From positions 62,001-126,000 of the forward strand of contig JADDMT010000013.1 in the NCBI GenBank assembly GCA_021401465.1: a stretch of 64,000 nucleotides of DNA. The letters run 5' to 3'. Shown here one piece after another: positions 38,615 to 49,782 of the stretch. The position numbers were made by a program, and so were the translations under genes. The notes beneath the pieces were generated by a model. The model was not told the DNA's origin. It searched no databases and saw nothing but the letters and a program-made list of their open reading frames with translations. The first letter of the stretch is position 1. Each line of letters begins with the position of its first letter. This DNA comes from Teratosphaeria epicoccoides. Lineage: Eukaryota; Ascomycota; Dothideomycetes; Mycosphaerellales; Teratosphaeriaceae.

Positions 38615-41600
38615 CTACCAGTGCATACTCATCTGCATCTGGCCTTCCCACGCCCCTCTGCTCGTGAAAGACTCAAGCCCACGAATCCGCAGGATACCGT
38701 CGGCATAGTCCAATGGCACAGCGCTAGTGTTGCATTGCTGGTGTCCAATGTGCATCGACATATTCTTTGGCAGGCCAGAAGCGCCAACGATTGTCACGTT
38801 CGCTAGTCCCGGACTGGCAGAGTAAGTGCCGTTCACGGTAGTGCTCAGCGTGCCTGATGCATAGTTGAACTGCATTTGATGGTCAGAGCGATGTCAGCTA
38901 GAGCGGTTTCACGTCCAACTTACCTTGACCAACTTGGTCTCTGGTGGCACCAAGCTCTCGCCGTCGTCCAGATACAGACTGCCGCTCGCCTCGCCGTTCT
39001 TGTCCAGTGCTACCAGCAGGCTGAACGGAGAATTCCTGACCTCGCTTGTCGTATATCTGGGCTCTTGCAGCGGCAATATGGATCCTCCCCGGACGTGTAC
39101 ATTGATGTGCTCCAATGGCGCATTCAACGTCTTGTTCTCATAAGGCTCAACGTCCACGGCTTGCAGACTATACCAATCGTACCAGATGGTGCCATCCGAA
39201 ACTCCAGGAAAAACACCGTTGACAGTATCAACATTCGGCACCAAGACTGGCGTGATCAGCAAGGACGGACCAAGCATGAATTGCGTGAAGGTGCCGGCGA
39301 GAGTTGCGTCTTCCGGGAACTCCCAAGCTAGCGCTCGCATGATTGTGTCGCCTTGGGTGTGAGCATAGTAGAACAAAGTGTACATGTAGTTCAACAGACT
39401 GTACCGGACAGCCATTGCCCGTCGTGAGGCTTCAGCAACAGAAGATCAGATGTAAGCTTCCTGTGAGATTGCCCCCTTCACATTATGGTTACGGTAGAAC
39501 GGGAAGAAGGCGCTGAGCTCCATCCAGCGCGAACACAGTTCGAAGTCGGTGTTGTCCGAGAACCCGCAAGTATCAGCACCGAACATGGGTAGTCCCGACA
39601 TCATGAAAGTCAATGCTTGAGAAATGGAGAGGAACATGCTACCGAACGTGGATGTGTTGTCTCCTCCCCAGTGACCAGTCGTCTTTCCAGAGCTCGCAAA
39701 GGTGGAGCGGCCAATAGTGAAGGGGCGTTTTCCGGGAAAAACTGAAAGCAGGGCGTTGTAGGTGGCATTCGAGATCTGCAGTCCGAACAGATTATGCATT
39801 GCATATTCAGTCGTGTTCGAGGGATCATTGTGCGTGGCATTGGGCGCAATTGCGCCTTTGACAAGCGCATGGCCAGCCTGAACATTATTGATCACATAGG
39901 GAGGATAGTTGAGATTCCTCACACCTGGTGTGGGGGTCGTCCGTCCTCGAGTGGTCGTAGTGGCCACTGGCAGCAGCGTGGTGGTTGCTAACACAGAAGC
40001 TTGAGAGGCAGACGCTGCAGAAGCCGAGGCGGCTTCCGTCGCGTTGGTGACATTAAAGCCTTCAGGATAGTGGTAATTCGCCTGGTAGGGATCGTTCGGC
40101 AGCAAGAATGGTGGATGGACTGGGTTCTCCGTGATACGGCCATTGCCACAAGAGCCGACACAGAAAGAGGAGGCTTCGCTAAGATCGATCCAGATGCCGT
40201 CGAAAGGAGTGTCGTTGTGCCATGCGACGAGCTCACTGGTCCACCATTCTTGTGACGACTCCAGCAGCCAGTCACCCCAGCTCGAGAAGCCAGGCCAGTT
40301 GTCTCCGTAATAGAAGCCATCGGTGGTAGGATCACGGATGAACGTTCCCAGATCCGCTGCACGAGTCCATGGCGCATAAGCGTCGCTTGCATTGTCTGGA
40401 TTGGGGACATATGTGTTGGAGTCGACAATTGGAACGTAGTGTTGACCATTTGCATGTAAGCTGGCGACGAATTGCTGCATTTCTGACACCGGGAATGTGT
40501 TAGGGTCATTTGTGCTAGATCATGGAGTCAGCCCCGTCTCTGTCAGCACGAACAAAGGCCTCATCACTTACAAGTCTCGGTAAAGGTAATAAATGTCGAT
40601 GTCGTTCCAGATGCACTCGAGAGGAATATCAGCATCTCTGTAGTTCTGAAAAACGTTGTACATAACGGAGATGTTCTGATATCCCCAACGGCACTGGTGA
40701 AAGCCAAACGCCCAGAACTGCTGCATGGCAGGCAGACCCACACAACCAGTTTGAAACTGTCGGATCGTCTCGAGTGCACTTGAGCGGCCGCTGTCATCTT
40801 GCCCACTCAAGACGTATAGATCGAAGCTGCCACCAAGAGTGCGGTACGTGATGTTGGAGTCACGCAGCAGCCATTCTTGACCGTGCGCTGAAGACTTGTT
40901 AGCACAAGCAGGCTGACATTAAGAGCTTGGGGAGGTCAGACCATTGCGTGCGTAGAGACCATGAGCAGTAGTGTTCGACCCATTGTGATAGATGGTTTGC
41001 TGGTAAAACGGATACGTCCCGTACACGTTGCCATCGACAGTGTTACCGGCGTCTACGGCGTAGAATGTTTGCGTGTAGTTGTTGCCCAAATGGAAGTCGT
41101 GGATATTCTCCGCAAGCCCATAAATATTATAATCCTGCGTGTCAAGGTCAGTAATGCGAATGATGGATCGATGAAGCCTCTACATACATCTACCATGTTG
41201 GTAGCGAGTTCCAGATACTGGTCTTCGAAGACAATGACATGTCCATAAGTGGAGAACAGCTCCTCGCCATCGCTGGCCCGTGTGACCGAGAATTGGAACG
41301 ATGGGTCATTGCTCCAAGAAAAGGTCAACCCGCTCGTAGATGCGGTGGTCTTTCCGTCTGCGGTTGGAAGAGGCACGATGGTGGATGGCAAGATGTATTC
41401 GGTGGTGTTACTGTCGCTGAGATACTTGGGGTAGATCTTCACGCTCAGGCGGTCCTTGGTCTGGTACTCGACTTGGAGAGTCAGATCGTCAATGTCGTTG
41501 CCATACGCTTGGCAGTGAGCTCCAGCAATGGTCAAATCTGCAGTGGATCCCTGGGCAGTGTTGACCGCGTTACTAGCAAGGTAGCCAGGGCACTTCTGGG

Positions 41601-41805
41601 CATCAGGAGCCGCTGGATCGTAGATGGTTGGGGTGAGGCTTGGTGCTGCATCAATCTGCGGGCTGAGAGTTTGGATCACTCGCTCGGTGCTTGTTTGAGC
41701 TGTCGTGGTTCAGCCTAATATGTGTTTCACGTTGCTCGATGGGTACAAACCATTGACTGCAGCAAGACCTGCCGCTACAGTGCACAGAGCCCGCCTCAAA
41801 GCCAT
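38615..41805 (-). pseudogene. agdA: GH31 alpha-glucosidase with one in-frame TGA
   Basis: Six exons: 41751-41805, 41188-41699, 40942-41134, 40572-40887, 38924-40514, 38615-38869, 974 codons. Signal peptide MALRRALCTVAAGLAAVNA. GH31 landmarks run in order: YNIYGLAENIHDFHLGNNYT, FWAFGFHQCRWGY, nucleophile Asp469 (WIDLSEASSFCVGSC), acid Asp644 (HWGGDN), FFPFYRNHN, then HVRGGSILPLQEP and the C-terminal beta domain. Secreted enzyme releasing glucose from maltose/starch oligomers. Codon 715 (complement 39446-39448) is TGA where fungal relatives have Trp (AISQEAYI*SSVAEA); the frame continues perfectly on both sides. So it is either a recent pseudogene, a readthrough product or a base error. Intron 3 uses an unusual GTCTGA donor. 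Confidence 0.85.
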
Positions 41806-42989
41806 GTCGATTGCGGTCATTCAGCTCAACAACTCGCAAATGCATACCAGCGGCAGGCATGTTGACTATATGTACGCCTCTCAATACCCCTCAGCATGCA
41901 TGCAGAATTCTCTCCACATCATACCCCGGGCATTGATGCCGGATGACGGGCTTAAGAAATGCTACATAGCAAGGGCAAAGCCGCGGATGGGTCAAGCATT
42001 CGACCATTGATGCCCTGCAGCCACAAGCCACACTCTCAGTTTGGTGCCCATGGAGAAGTCGGTGGTCGTCCAATCTGTATGCTGTGAGTCGGCCCGGAGG
42101 TGCGAAGGTGGTGGAGGATCAAGAGGAGATGGTATAGAGTTTGGAACGGCGCAGTGGTCGATGATCCCACACCGTGGCCTTGTGCTTTTCCTATCGGTCC
42201 GCCTGAAAGTGAGCAACGTTGGACCGCACCTCATCTTGTAGACGTGATGCACCTTTGGAGGAGCCATTGCTTCTGTGGAGCTGGTCGCCGGCCATATCGC
42301 CACGCTGCCCTACCTGTAGATTGTCATTCGCGTTGGCATCCCGTCAAGCAAACTCTAGCTCAATGCTGTGAATGCATGCACCTGTGAGGCGCAGGCGAGG
42401 CACGAACCTGCGTCCATGCAGACAGACATGACGCCTATGCCCGGAGACGCAACCACAGCTCAGTCCACAGGCTGATCGGCGGTCCACCCGTCAACACCAG
42501 ATGCAACGATGCCAGGCCTTGGTTTCGCCGCCTCGTCGAAGACCGTCAAGCTGGCAAGCCGGGGGGCTATCGAGTACATGAAGGGCCGATGATCGATGAG
42601 GAGCAATCTGAATAATTCCGGTGCAGGCTCACCCTGCAAATTTGAAATAAGAGAGGCTCGGCGTGCTGTGTTTGGTCGCGATATCGAGGACTCCCTCAAT
42701 CTTCACTGGGATAAAGCTAGCACAGGTGTTGGCGGAGGGTCCGATGCCGCTATGGCTTAGGACACTACCCAGCTAATCAACTCACCAAGTGATGCATGCT
42801 TGTACAAAGGCCCGACCTTGGACCGGACGATTCATGGAAGATCGTCATAACGGACAATCGTGGGGCCAATTCATCTTCGAAGACTCAGCTCTCGATGAGG
42901 CACATTACGCAGAATTTGGGTGTCGTGGAGAGTTTGTCAACATGGAACACAGTGATCGACTTCACTGTTGTCGAGGCGGCGCATCAGCA

Positions 42990-43018
<29 letters not shown>
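42990..43018 (+). repeat. Poly-C homopolymer, 29 bp
   Basis: Uninterrupted run of C in non-coding DNA. Length may be unreliable in sequencing. Confidence 0.9.
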
Positions 43019-43021
<3 letters not shown>

Positions 43022-43450
43022 CAGACTCCCAAGGCTCCGCATCCGCTCATCCTCCCTCAACGACACAACAGGCCCATTCCTGGTCTGCTGCGCCGCCGCC
43101 CAAAGCTTGTCAAGCGTGAAGTCTCCGAGTCTGCACGCCTTGGTGATACTGTTCACCAGCAGCTCGACTTTCACACGCAGATATCCTAAATCAGTAGGCT
43201 GTGCAATGGTGTCCGCAGAAACTCAGTCGCAATCCGAGACGAGATCATCGTCGTGATTGAAGCTATACCTTCATCTCATGGACGCGGGCTCGCGCGGCGA
43301 GCACGTATGGTGCTGTGTCTTGATTTTCAAGAAGCAAGACGTTTGTTCAGAGGCCGGTTCTGAGTGCAGTCGGGCCAGGAGATGTCAGGTCCCAGAGGCG
43401 ATCTCAGAACCTCAGTCGACACCAGCGATGCCATGAGTCGATCATCGGGT

Positions 43451-43529
43451 GCCTGGTTGACATGGCTGACTACTGTTTGACAGGTCTGGTTGCTTGGGGA
43501 CAAATTGACTGCTTACTGACACGGTTGAT
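43451..43529 (+). repeat. Degenerate 20-bp tandem repeat, locus 3
   Basis: Four adjacent 19-20 bp units: 43451-43470, 43471-43490, 43491-43509 and 43510-43529. Examples are GCCTGGTTGACATGGCTGAC and TGCTTACTGACACGGTTGAT. Same pattern as the arrays near 1.3 kb and 31.9 kb. Confidence 0.5.
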
Positions 43530-43813
43530 TGGACTCACGATGCAGTATAGCAATGAAAAGGTGTTCATCTGCTTGCCAGATTGCATAGTCCACATGCACA
43601 CTGACGTTCGCCACACGATTCACGCTGCTCACATAGCATCAGGTGACTGATTGCACTTCTTTGTGAGGATTTCGTGGCTTAGCTAAGACTACGAAGCCCT
43701 CGTATACTCGACTTATGTAACGCCTACGATATACCAGTAACATTGCGCAGGAGGAGTATAGCTACGTCTTCAGATACCTACGGCAGCTGTAGCTCGCGAA
43801 ACCACCTGCCCCC

Positions 43814-44299
43814 TCAGACCTGCTGAAATTCCACATTGATAGTCGTAACCGCGTCTTTGTTTGCAATGTATTCGAACGCCGTCGTCGTCAACCCGATGGT
43901 TTCTGGGTACCTGCCATGGGCAGCAAGTACTGCCGTGTCTGTTCCACAGTAGTCCACAATTCTGATCTGAACCGTATGCTGAGGAATGCAAGACCCCGAG
44001 ACCGACGATGAAATACATCGCACGAGATACTGGCGACCGCACGAGGCCCCCTGATCGTCGAAGGTCAGTACGTCTCAGTCTCCGACAGAACGGGGCCTCC
44101 TATCGCGATTGCTTACGTTGTCCCAGATGCCTTCGCCAGCACAGCCGAAATAGTTGGAGCTTGGGAACTGGGTGGGATCGCCGCCGAAGCAGGTCGTTGG
44201 TTGGTAGGGCGGGTTATAATACCTCGCTGTGCCGACGTCGGCCACCGCAGTGCGTGTCAACACGGCGAACAGGAGGTAGAGAATGCTTTTGCTATCCAT
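43814..44299 (-). CDS. Secreted DPBB (EG45/expansin-like) protein
   Basis: Two exons, 44117-44299 and 43814-44050 (intron GTAAGC, branch TACTGAC, TCAG), 139 aa. Signal peptide MDSKSILYLLFAVLTRTAVA, then a single double-psi beta-barrel of the EG45/plant natriuretic peptide type: GTARYYNPPYQPTTCFGG, PSSNYFGCAGEGIWDN|GASC, GRQYLVRCISSSVSGSC, IRIVDYC and LTTTAFEYIAN...NVEFQQV. The splice rejoins IWDN-GASCGRQ, a conserved stretch. Such proteins are secreted and may bind wall polysaccharide; enzymatic activity is not established. Six cysteines in the mature part. Confidence 0.9.
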
Positions 44300-45223
44300 C
44301 AGCCATCCGGGCTCTACCGTACCGATCTCAATGTCTGTTTGGGACGTACTAAATTCTCGAGTGCAGCTTCGGTAAAGCCTTCGTCGTAGACGGCGAGAAC
44401 TCTTGGGAGTGTGAGAAGAAGGCGGCCATGTCGACAGTATGTTGGAAGTGCTGAAAGTCTAGGCAGAAATAACGAAGTAAAGCTATCTTAGCGTGTACGC
44501 AGACTTGAGCAATCAGAGCCGTGCAACTCGAAGGACCTACGCATCATATACACGGCAGTGGAAGCAGGCGGCAACAGACTGCTTGTCCAAGTGCGCTATC
44601 CCGACTGATCTCAGAGGCTATCGATGACTATGAGACAAGTGCAGATCCTCCTCCGGCGCCGGCCGCAGTGGTTCAATGGTGGTCTCAGCAATCCCGACTT
44701 GAATCCGTGATAGATCCCGCGTTCCGGTTGGGATTTTGTTCTTGGTCTGTGGAAAGATCCAGGAAGGCCTTGTAATTTGCGGGGTGGAGTAAAAAAACGC
44801 TCCACATTAAGGCATCCTTTTGTAGCTATTCTGCGTCGTTTGAGAGTGCTTCATAAGTCTGGCGAATCAAGATATTGTATCTGCTACTTCCTCCCAACAA
44901 GGCTACCGCAGCCTTGGCTACTCTTGACATCGAACAGCATGGCATCTTGTCGTACGAGACATTCTTCCGGATTAGTAGGCAAAAGATCAATGTACGTAGC
45001 ATTAGCCCATACCTTCTCTCCGAAACGGCATTACGTTGACCGGCGTTGTGTCTGTGAAGTGGAGCGGCGGAGCATGGAACTATATTTGAGATCATCTCGA
45101 TCAATGACGCAGCGGAACTCGAGCGCTGAGTTCGTTGGGCGGGCCCACGATTTCCAGATACAAGTCTACCCGCGGAGTATGAAATGCTCCGAACCTCCAA
45201 TAGCAGTACAGTAAGTAGTCGTT
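44300..45223. other. Intergenic between DPBB gene and orphan gene
   Basis: No gene seen on either strand beyond short frames. A small GTGGAG...CTCCAC hairpin with an A-rich loop lies near 44784-44806. Confidence 0.45.
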
Positions 45224-47788
45224 TCATCTCAACGGCGAGCTGCTCCCAGCAAACCCGCCGCGCTGGGTTCCCACTCGACTACTCGAGCTCATTGGTGGCG
45301 GGGGAGGAAGACTGAAGTCCGGGACACTGTCCAGCGTTTCACCCTGCATTTCCACCGCATCTTTCCAGATCAGCGCCTTGTCTGGCGAGCTCCATGGAGG
45401 CAATGGGAGCGGCGAAGAAGGCAGAGTTTCCATCCCAATCAATTCGAGTGTGTTGTCCTGCTTGTCTGGCGAGGACACTGGAAGGATTTCATTTGACTTC
45501 TGTAGTGATCTTGTGGAATTGTCATATTGGTTTGCAGGTCGCTGCGGGGAGCTTGGACCTATCGGCACTGACTGAGTGAAAACAGCTTGATGCCGCGGAC
45601 TGCACGACGACATTTGAGTTGGCATGATAGTGCTGATCTGCGAGATGCGCATACCGTGTGAGTTGACACGAACACCGTGGTCAAGTCCTTCTCCGGGACC
45701 AAGTTCAGGCTTCCCAGCATCGTCATGTTGCTGCTGTGCGAGATGCTCGGTGATTACTGATGCCTGAAGACCTACAGATCGCCGCACTGGAGGCGAGGAA
45801 GGTATGCGTTTCTCTTCGATCGGCGCCTCAGCCGAATCTGCACTCTGAACAGCAAGCGCTCTGACGTCGGCATCTTTATGCTGCGAAGACGGCACCCGCT
45901 CTTCTCCTTTCGCGATCGCCTGCTGCTCATGCTGTTCGGCGGCTTGCGACGTGGGGCCTCTTTCCATAGCATCACTCAGCTCCTGCAACAGCTGCTGACT
46001 CGCTCTGACGACCTCTTCACCGCCAGTCTCTGCAGTCGTGGTGCTGACTTGCGGTCGCAAGACCTGCTGAAAGCGATTCTGTGTCGAATCACATCGTGCA
46101 GCATCTCGGTCGAGTGCTGAGTATACAGGATCATAAGTTTGTGGTAGCTCATAGTCCTGATCGTCTTCGTCGACGCGGCGATCTGAGCCCATGTCAAACT
46201 GTTGGCCTGTGTTGTTGAAGCTATCGGAAGACAGCGCATGCTTGTCCGGACTGACGCAAACGATGTGGCTGCTGCTGCCGTTAATGCCAGATGATGGAGT
46301 GGCTGGCTCACTGCGTGGCGAGTGGGCCTTCTTCTCGATGGTCCCAGAACGCTGCTTATCTTGCTGAGCCATACGCTCCTCGATGCCAGAAGGCTTCGAT
46401 CTGAAGATAGTCTCGAGTTCCTTCTCGGCGGGCTCGATGTCATCGAGGTCCACGTCCTCGCCGTCGGAGTCTTGGATTGTGCTCACCCGCTTGAGCTGTC
46501 TTGGCTGGCGCGCACAAGGATTTGGCCCAGCGTCTCGGTTGATTGTGGCCACTGCCGCCATGAATACTTCCTTGGGTATGATCTGAGAGGGCTCATCTGC
46601 AAGCTGCAGTCGCTGTTGAATAGATTCCGGAGAAACCATAGCAATTTCCTCGGCACCTTCGACAAACGAAGAGTCCAAGATCGCGTCCTTCTGCCTGAGA
46701 CTTGCTGGCGGTGGAGGCATAGCCTTGCTTTGAGAATTGATCGTAAGGCTATTTTGCGCTCCCGTGGTAGCCCTCCCAGGCTTTCTCCTGAGGCGAGGCC
46801 CAGCAATCGCAACTTCGTCCTTCGAGGGCCGCAGATCCTTTGCCCGACCACCGTCTGCATCCTCGCAGACTGTGGCTTCGCCTTTCGTAAATAACGCGAC
46901 ACTGTTTATAGGGCTGGGCACGTTCATGCTCCGCTCCTTGAGTGGCGACCTCTCGATGTCCTTGATTCGCTGACTTTTTTGAGTGGACAACTGATATTGG
47001 CTTACAGGACTCTGGGAAGACGGGATGATCTTCTCGAACCGTACGTTTTTCGGTGTTCTGAGGGTCTGCTGAGGTGGCAGGACGTCCGTCGGCGCATATC
47101 GAGATTGGTCTGAGTCAGCTTGATCCGGCTGGGACGAGCTGTTCTGCTGCACTTTCGACTGGGACGAATGCTTGGTATCGTAGACACTGTCGTCCTTCGT
47201 CCAGTCGGTCACATCCAGCTTCTGCGCCTCCCGTTCCTGCTGCTGCCTCCGGATGCGCGACATCGTCGTCAGCGCCTTATCCTGGTTCTCGAACTTCGGC
47301 AGTTGCCACCCTTGACTGTCGGTCTGCAGATGCCTTGGCTTCTTGTGCAAAGGACCACGACTGAGCATCTGAGTGTACGACTGCTGATCCGGTTCGCGCT
47401 CATCGAACAAGCCGCCGCGCTTCTTCTTGGCCGTGCTGCCTGATCCGGACTTCCTTGCCGTCTTCTGCTTCTTCGTAGGCCGACCATCCCCGAAGTCTGA
47501 GCAAGACTGTGACATCTGATCACCGTCATCCGACACCTCCGTCAACGAGGTGTCGGGCGTCCTGGCGAAATACTGGGTGCATGTTGACTGCGACTCGGTG
47601 AAAGCGGGCCGTTTCCTGGTAGAGCTGGCCGGCGTCCTCCTCCGCGCTGACTTCCTGCGGTGCGGGAATTTGGCCTGTTCTACGGGAGCGTCCAGAGGTT
47701 GATATGGCAGCCCCTTGTCCTCCGCCGGTGCTGTCGGAGCGCGAGGCATCATTGACATACGGTTGATGCTATGACGGCGAAGTTCCAT
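45224..47788 (-). CDS. Uncharacterised 854-aa low-complexity protein, probably nuclear
   Basis: Single open exon from ATG 47788 (MELRRHSINRMSMMPRAP). An upstream in-frame ATG at 47962 would add 58 aa through a poly-G tract and is less likely. No recognised domain. Basic clusters (RRKSARRRTPASSTRKR, PTKKQKTARK) suggest nuclear localisation. It carries repeated (I/L)PSS(Q/P)SP-type motifs (KIIPSSQSPVSQ, RIPSSPPVR, LPSSPLPLPPWSSPD), Ser/Gln/Asp-rich disorder and the core LPKFENQDKALTTMSRIRRQ. I do not recognise a homologue of known function. Divergent to the ALKBH1-type gene. Confidence 0.75.
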   Translation of the reverse strand: MELRRHSINRMSMMPRAPTAPAEDKGLPYQPLDAPVEQAKFPHRRKSARRRTPASSTRKRPAFTESQSTCTQYFARTPDTSLTEVSDDGDQMSQSCSDFGDGRPTKKQKTARKSGSGSTAKKKRGGLFDEREPDQQSYTQMLSRGPLHKKPRHLQTDSQGWQLPKFENQDKALTTMSRIRRQQQEREAQKLDVTDWTKDDSVYDTKHSSQSKVQQNSSSQPDQADSDQSRYAPTDVLPPQQTLRTPKNVRFEKIIPSSQSPVSQYQLSTQKSQRIKDIERSPLKERSMNVPSPINSVALFTKGEATVCEDADGGRAKDLRPSKDEVAIAGPRLRRKPGRATTGAQNSLTINSQSKAMPPPPASLRQKDAILDSSFVEGAEEIAMVSPESIQQRLQLADEPSQIIPKEVFMAAVATINRDAGPNPCARQPRQLKRVSTIQDSDGEDVDLDDIEPAEKELETIFRSKPSGIEERMAQQDKQRSGTIEKKAHSPRSEPATPSSGINGSSSHIVCVSPDKHALSSDSFNNTGQQFDMGSDRRVDEDDQDYELPQTYDPVYSALDRDAARCDSTQNRFQQVLRPQVSTTTAETGGEEVVRASQQLLQELSDAMERGPTSQAAEQHEQQAIAKGEERVPSSQHKDADVRALAVQSADSAEAPIEEKRIPSSPPVRRSVGLQASVITEHLAQQQHDDAGKPELGPGEGLDHGVRVNSHGMRISQISTIMPTQMSSCSPRHQAVFTQSVPIGPSSPQRPANQYDNSTRSLQKSNEILPVSSPDKQDNTLELIGMETLPSSPLPLPPWSSPDKALIWKDAVEMQGETLDSVPDFSLPPPPPMSSSSRVGTQRGGFAGSSSPLR

Positions 47789-48078
47789 AGTACGTGCATG
47801 TCGGAGGCTTGGACGCGTTGGAAGACGTGACGTGCCGAGGGATTGCCCTGGCTTGGCGCACGTCACGAAAATGAATCCGCGCCCCCCCCCCCGGCCCCGG
47901 CATCTTCCATTCTCTTCAGGGCACACGAGTCCCAAAACGGAAGGCACATCAGGCAGCAACATGTATGTCTTCGCTTCTGGCCAGACTGGGCCAGACTGAG
48001 CGTCCGCCGCCGACTATGCTCAATGGTCTCGTGAACAACGACAAAAGGTGCAAACAGCGGAGCAACAAACGACAGAAA

Positions 48079-49262
48079 ATGGCCGGTGGCGAGTCTGCCA
48101 CACCCACTCCCCCCACCGGTGCGTATGCAAAAGCGCCCGAGGTTGTCAAGACGCTGTACAAGAAATACCAGAAAGCCGACCAGTATGCCTTGGCAGGTCG
48201 ACTTGATACAGTCGACTGCGCCAAGCCAAATGTCTTTGTGATGGCGCGCAAGGATGTGGAGCGGCCGAAGGATCTGAAGAAGATCTTTGAGGACTTTGTG
48301 GGCGAGGGCGGCGTGCCCGAGAACGTCGTAGATCCGCAGGAAGTGTACGAGGTCAAGCATGTGCCGGGTGAGTACTCGCGGTGCCGACAGCGATGCTGCT
48401 CTGCTGTCAAGCGCCTTCAGTGCATTCATATCTAAGTGGATTTTCCGAGGTAGGCCTCTTCATATATCCCAATCTCCTTCCGCCCTCAGTACAGATCGCC
48501 CTTTTGGATCGCCTGCTACACCGCGATCTGTCCAACCCAGTGCATCAGACCAACGTGCACCTCCACTACAACGTCCCATATCCATCCGCGCCCGATGGCT
48601 CACGGGACACATTCTTCTCACCCGAGGCATCCGACCTGCAGTACCCTCCCATTGCATCGCACTCCGCCATCGACACCCGGAGGCTCCTCGAAAAGAAGCT
48701 CCGCTGGATCACCCTGGGCGGCCAATACGACTGGACAGCAAAACGGTACCCACCCGGCGCACCACCAGACTTTCCAGCAGACCTCAAAACACTAATCGGC
48801 AAGATCTTCCCCATGGTACCCGAAGCCGCCATTTGCAACCTGTACTCCCCAGGCGACACCCTCGCCGTCCATCGCGACGTCAGCGAAGAATGCGCCCAAC
48901 CACTCGTCTCCATCTCTCTTGGCTGCGACAGCATTTTCATCGCCGGCCTGGAAGACGAGCGCGATGACAAGACTGGTCGTATTCGCGTGGCGCCTGTAAA
49001 GCTACGCTCGGGCGATGCCGTGCTGATGTCTCGAGAAGCAAGATATGCATGGCATGGTGTACCGAAGATCATGGCTGGAACTTGTCCTGCCTTTCTGGCT
49101 GATTGGCCTGCGACAAAGACTCCAGCGCATCCGGATGGTGCGGTCCGGTATGCTGCATACAAGGGATGGATGAAGTCTCATCGTGTCAATCTGAATGTGC
49201 GGCAGATGTTTGCTGCGTCGGAGGAAGGAGGAGAAGGCGAGGTGGCTGTTACGGAGGAGTAG
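48079..49262 (+). CDS. ALKBH1: AlkB homolog 1-type Fe(II)/2-oxoglutarate dioxygenase
   Basis: Two exons, 48079-48367 and 48454-49262 (intron GTGAGT...GGTAG, 86 nt), 365 aa. ALKBH1-class enzymes oxidatively demethylate nucleic acids (tRNA and DNA substrates reported). The join gives KHVPG-LFIYPNLLPPSVQ, a typical family start. Conserved parts: LRWITLGGQYDWTAKRY, NLYSPGDTLAVHRDVSE with metal ligands His236 and Asp238, PLVSISLGCDSIF, and AWHGVPK with His297. The 2OG-binding Arg lies in VNLNVRQM. The start at 48079 has an ideal context (AAAATGG); an in-frame ATG at 47965 would add 38 residues. Confidence 0.88.
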
Positions 49263-49782
49263 AAGAGTTCCAAGGACCGCTAATGCGCAGAGGCGAAGAG
49301 CCAGACTGACGTGCTGCGACTTTCGTGGGTGGATGCTTCTGGGAGCACATCAGGCATGCTCCTTGGGTCTCGGTGACGCTTGAGGCCACGAGAGAGGTAT
49401 TCCGTGACCTCATTGCACTTGCAGTGGCATGCTGTCATATGAAGGATCTTCAAATTCTGGTTGGCAGGAAGACAAACCTGCTTGTTAGAGCATCGTTGTC
49501 GGGTCACCATCACAAGCGGTGACCGAGGGACGACTACGCACATGCGCCCGGGACATGGAGATAGAGAATAACTCCAGCGGAGCCGCAAAGAGTCGCGCTC
49601 GTCCAGCTGACTTCGGTCACAATGTGACGCTCCGCGACCATAAGTATCGGGTGACAACGGAGTATAACGATGAGCACTCATACAGCATCCCATCATCACC
49701 ACACACACCACCTCCAATCACGCACCCATGCCGTGCTCCTTAACGCTGCCCGCAGCGACTCAGGAAAAGCCATCAGTGCCTG
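49263..49782. other. Intergenic 3' of ALKBH1
   Basis: 520 bp between convergent genes; no gene or repeat recognised. Confidence 0.45.

Larger units (their letters stand above)
41806..43813. other. Gene-poor interval with poly-C run and repeat locus 3
   Basis: No gene supported; short frames only. It contains the glucosidase promoter, a 29-bp poly-C run (42990-43018) and the 20-bp repeat locus at 43451-43529. Confidence 0.45.

Noticed and set aside
42380..42420. CGAGGCACGAACCTGCG resembling a reversed tRNA T-arm
   Set aside because: Stem pairing does not fit a T-arm and no D-arm or acceptor stem is found at the right distance.
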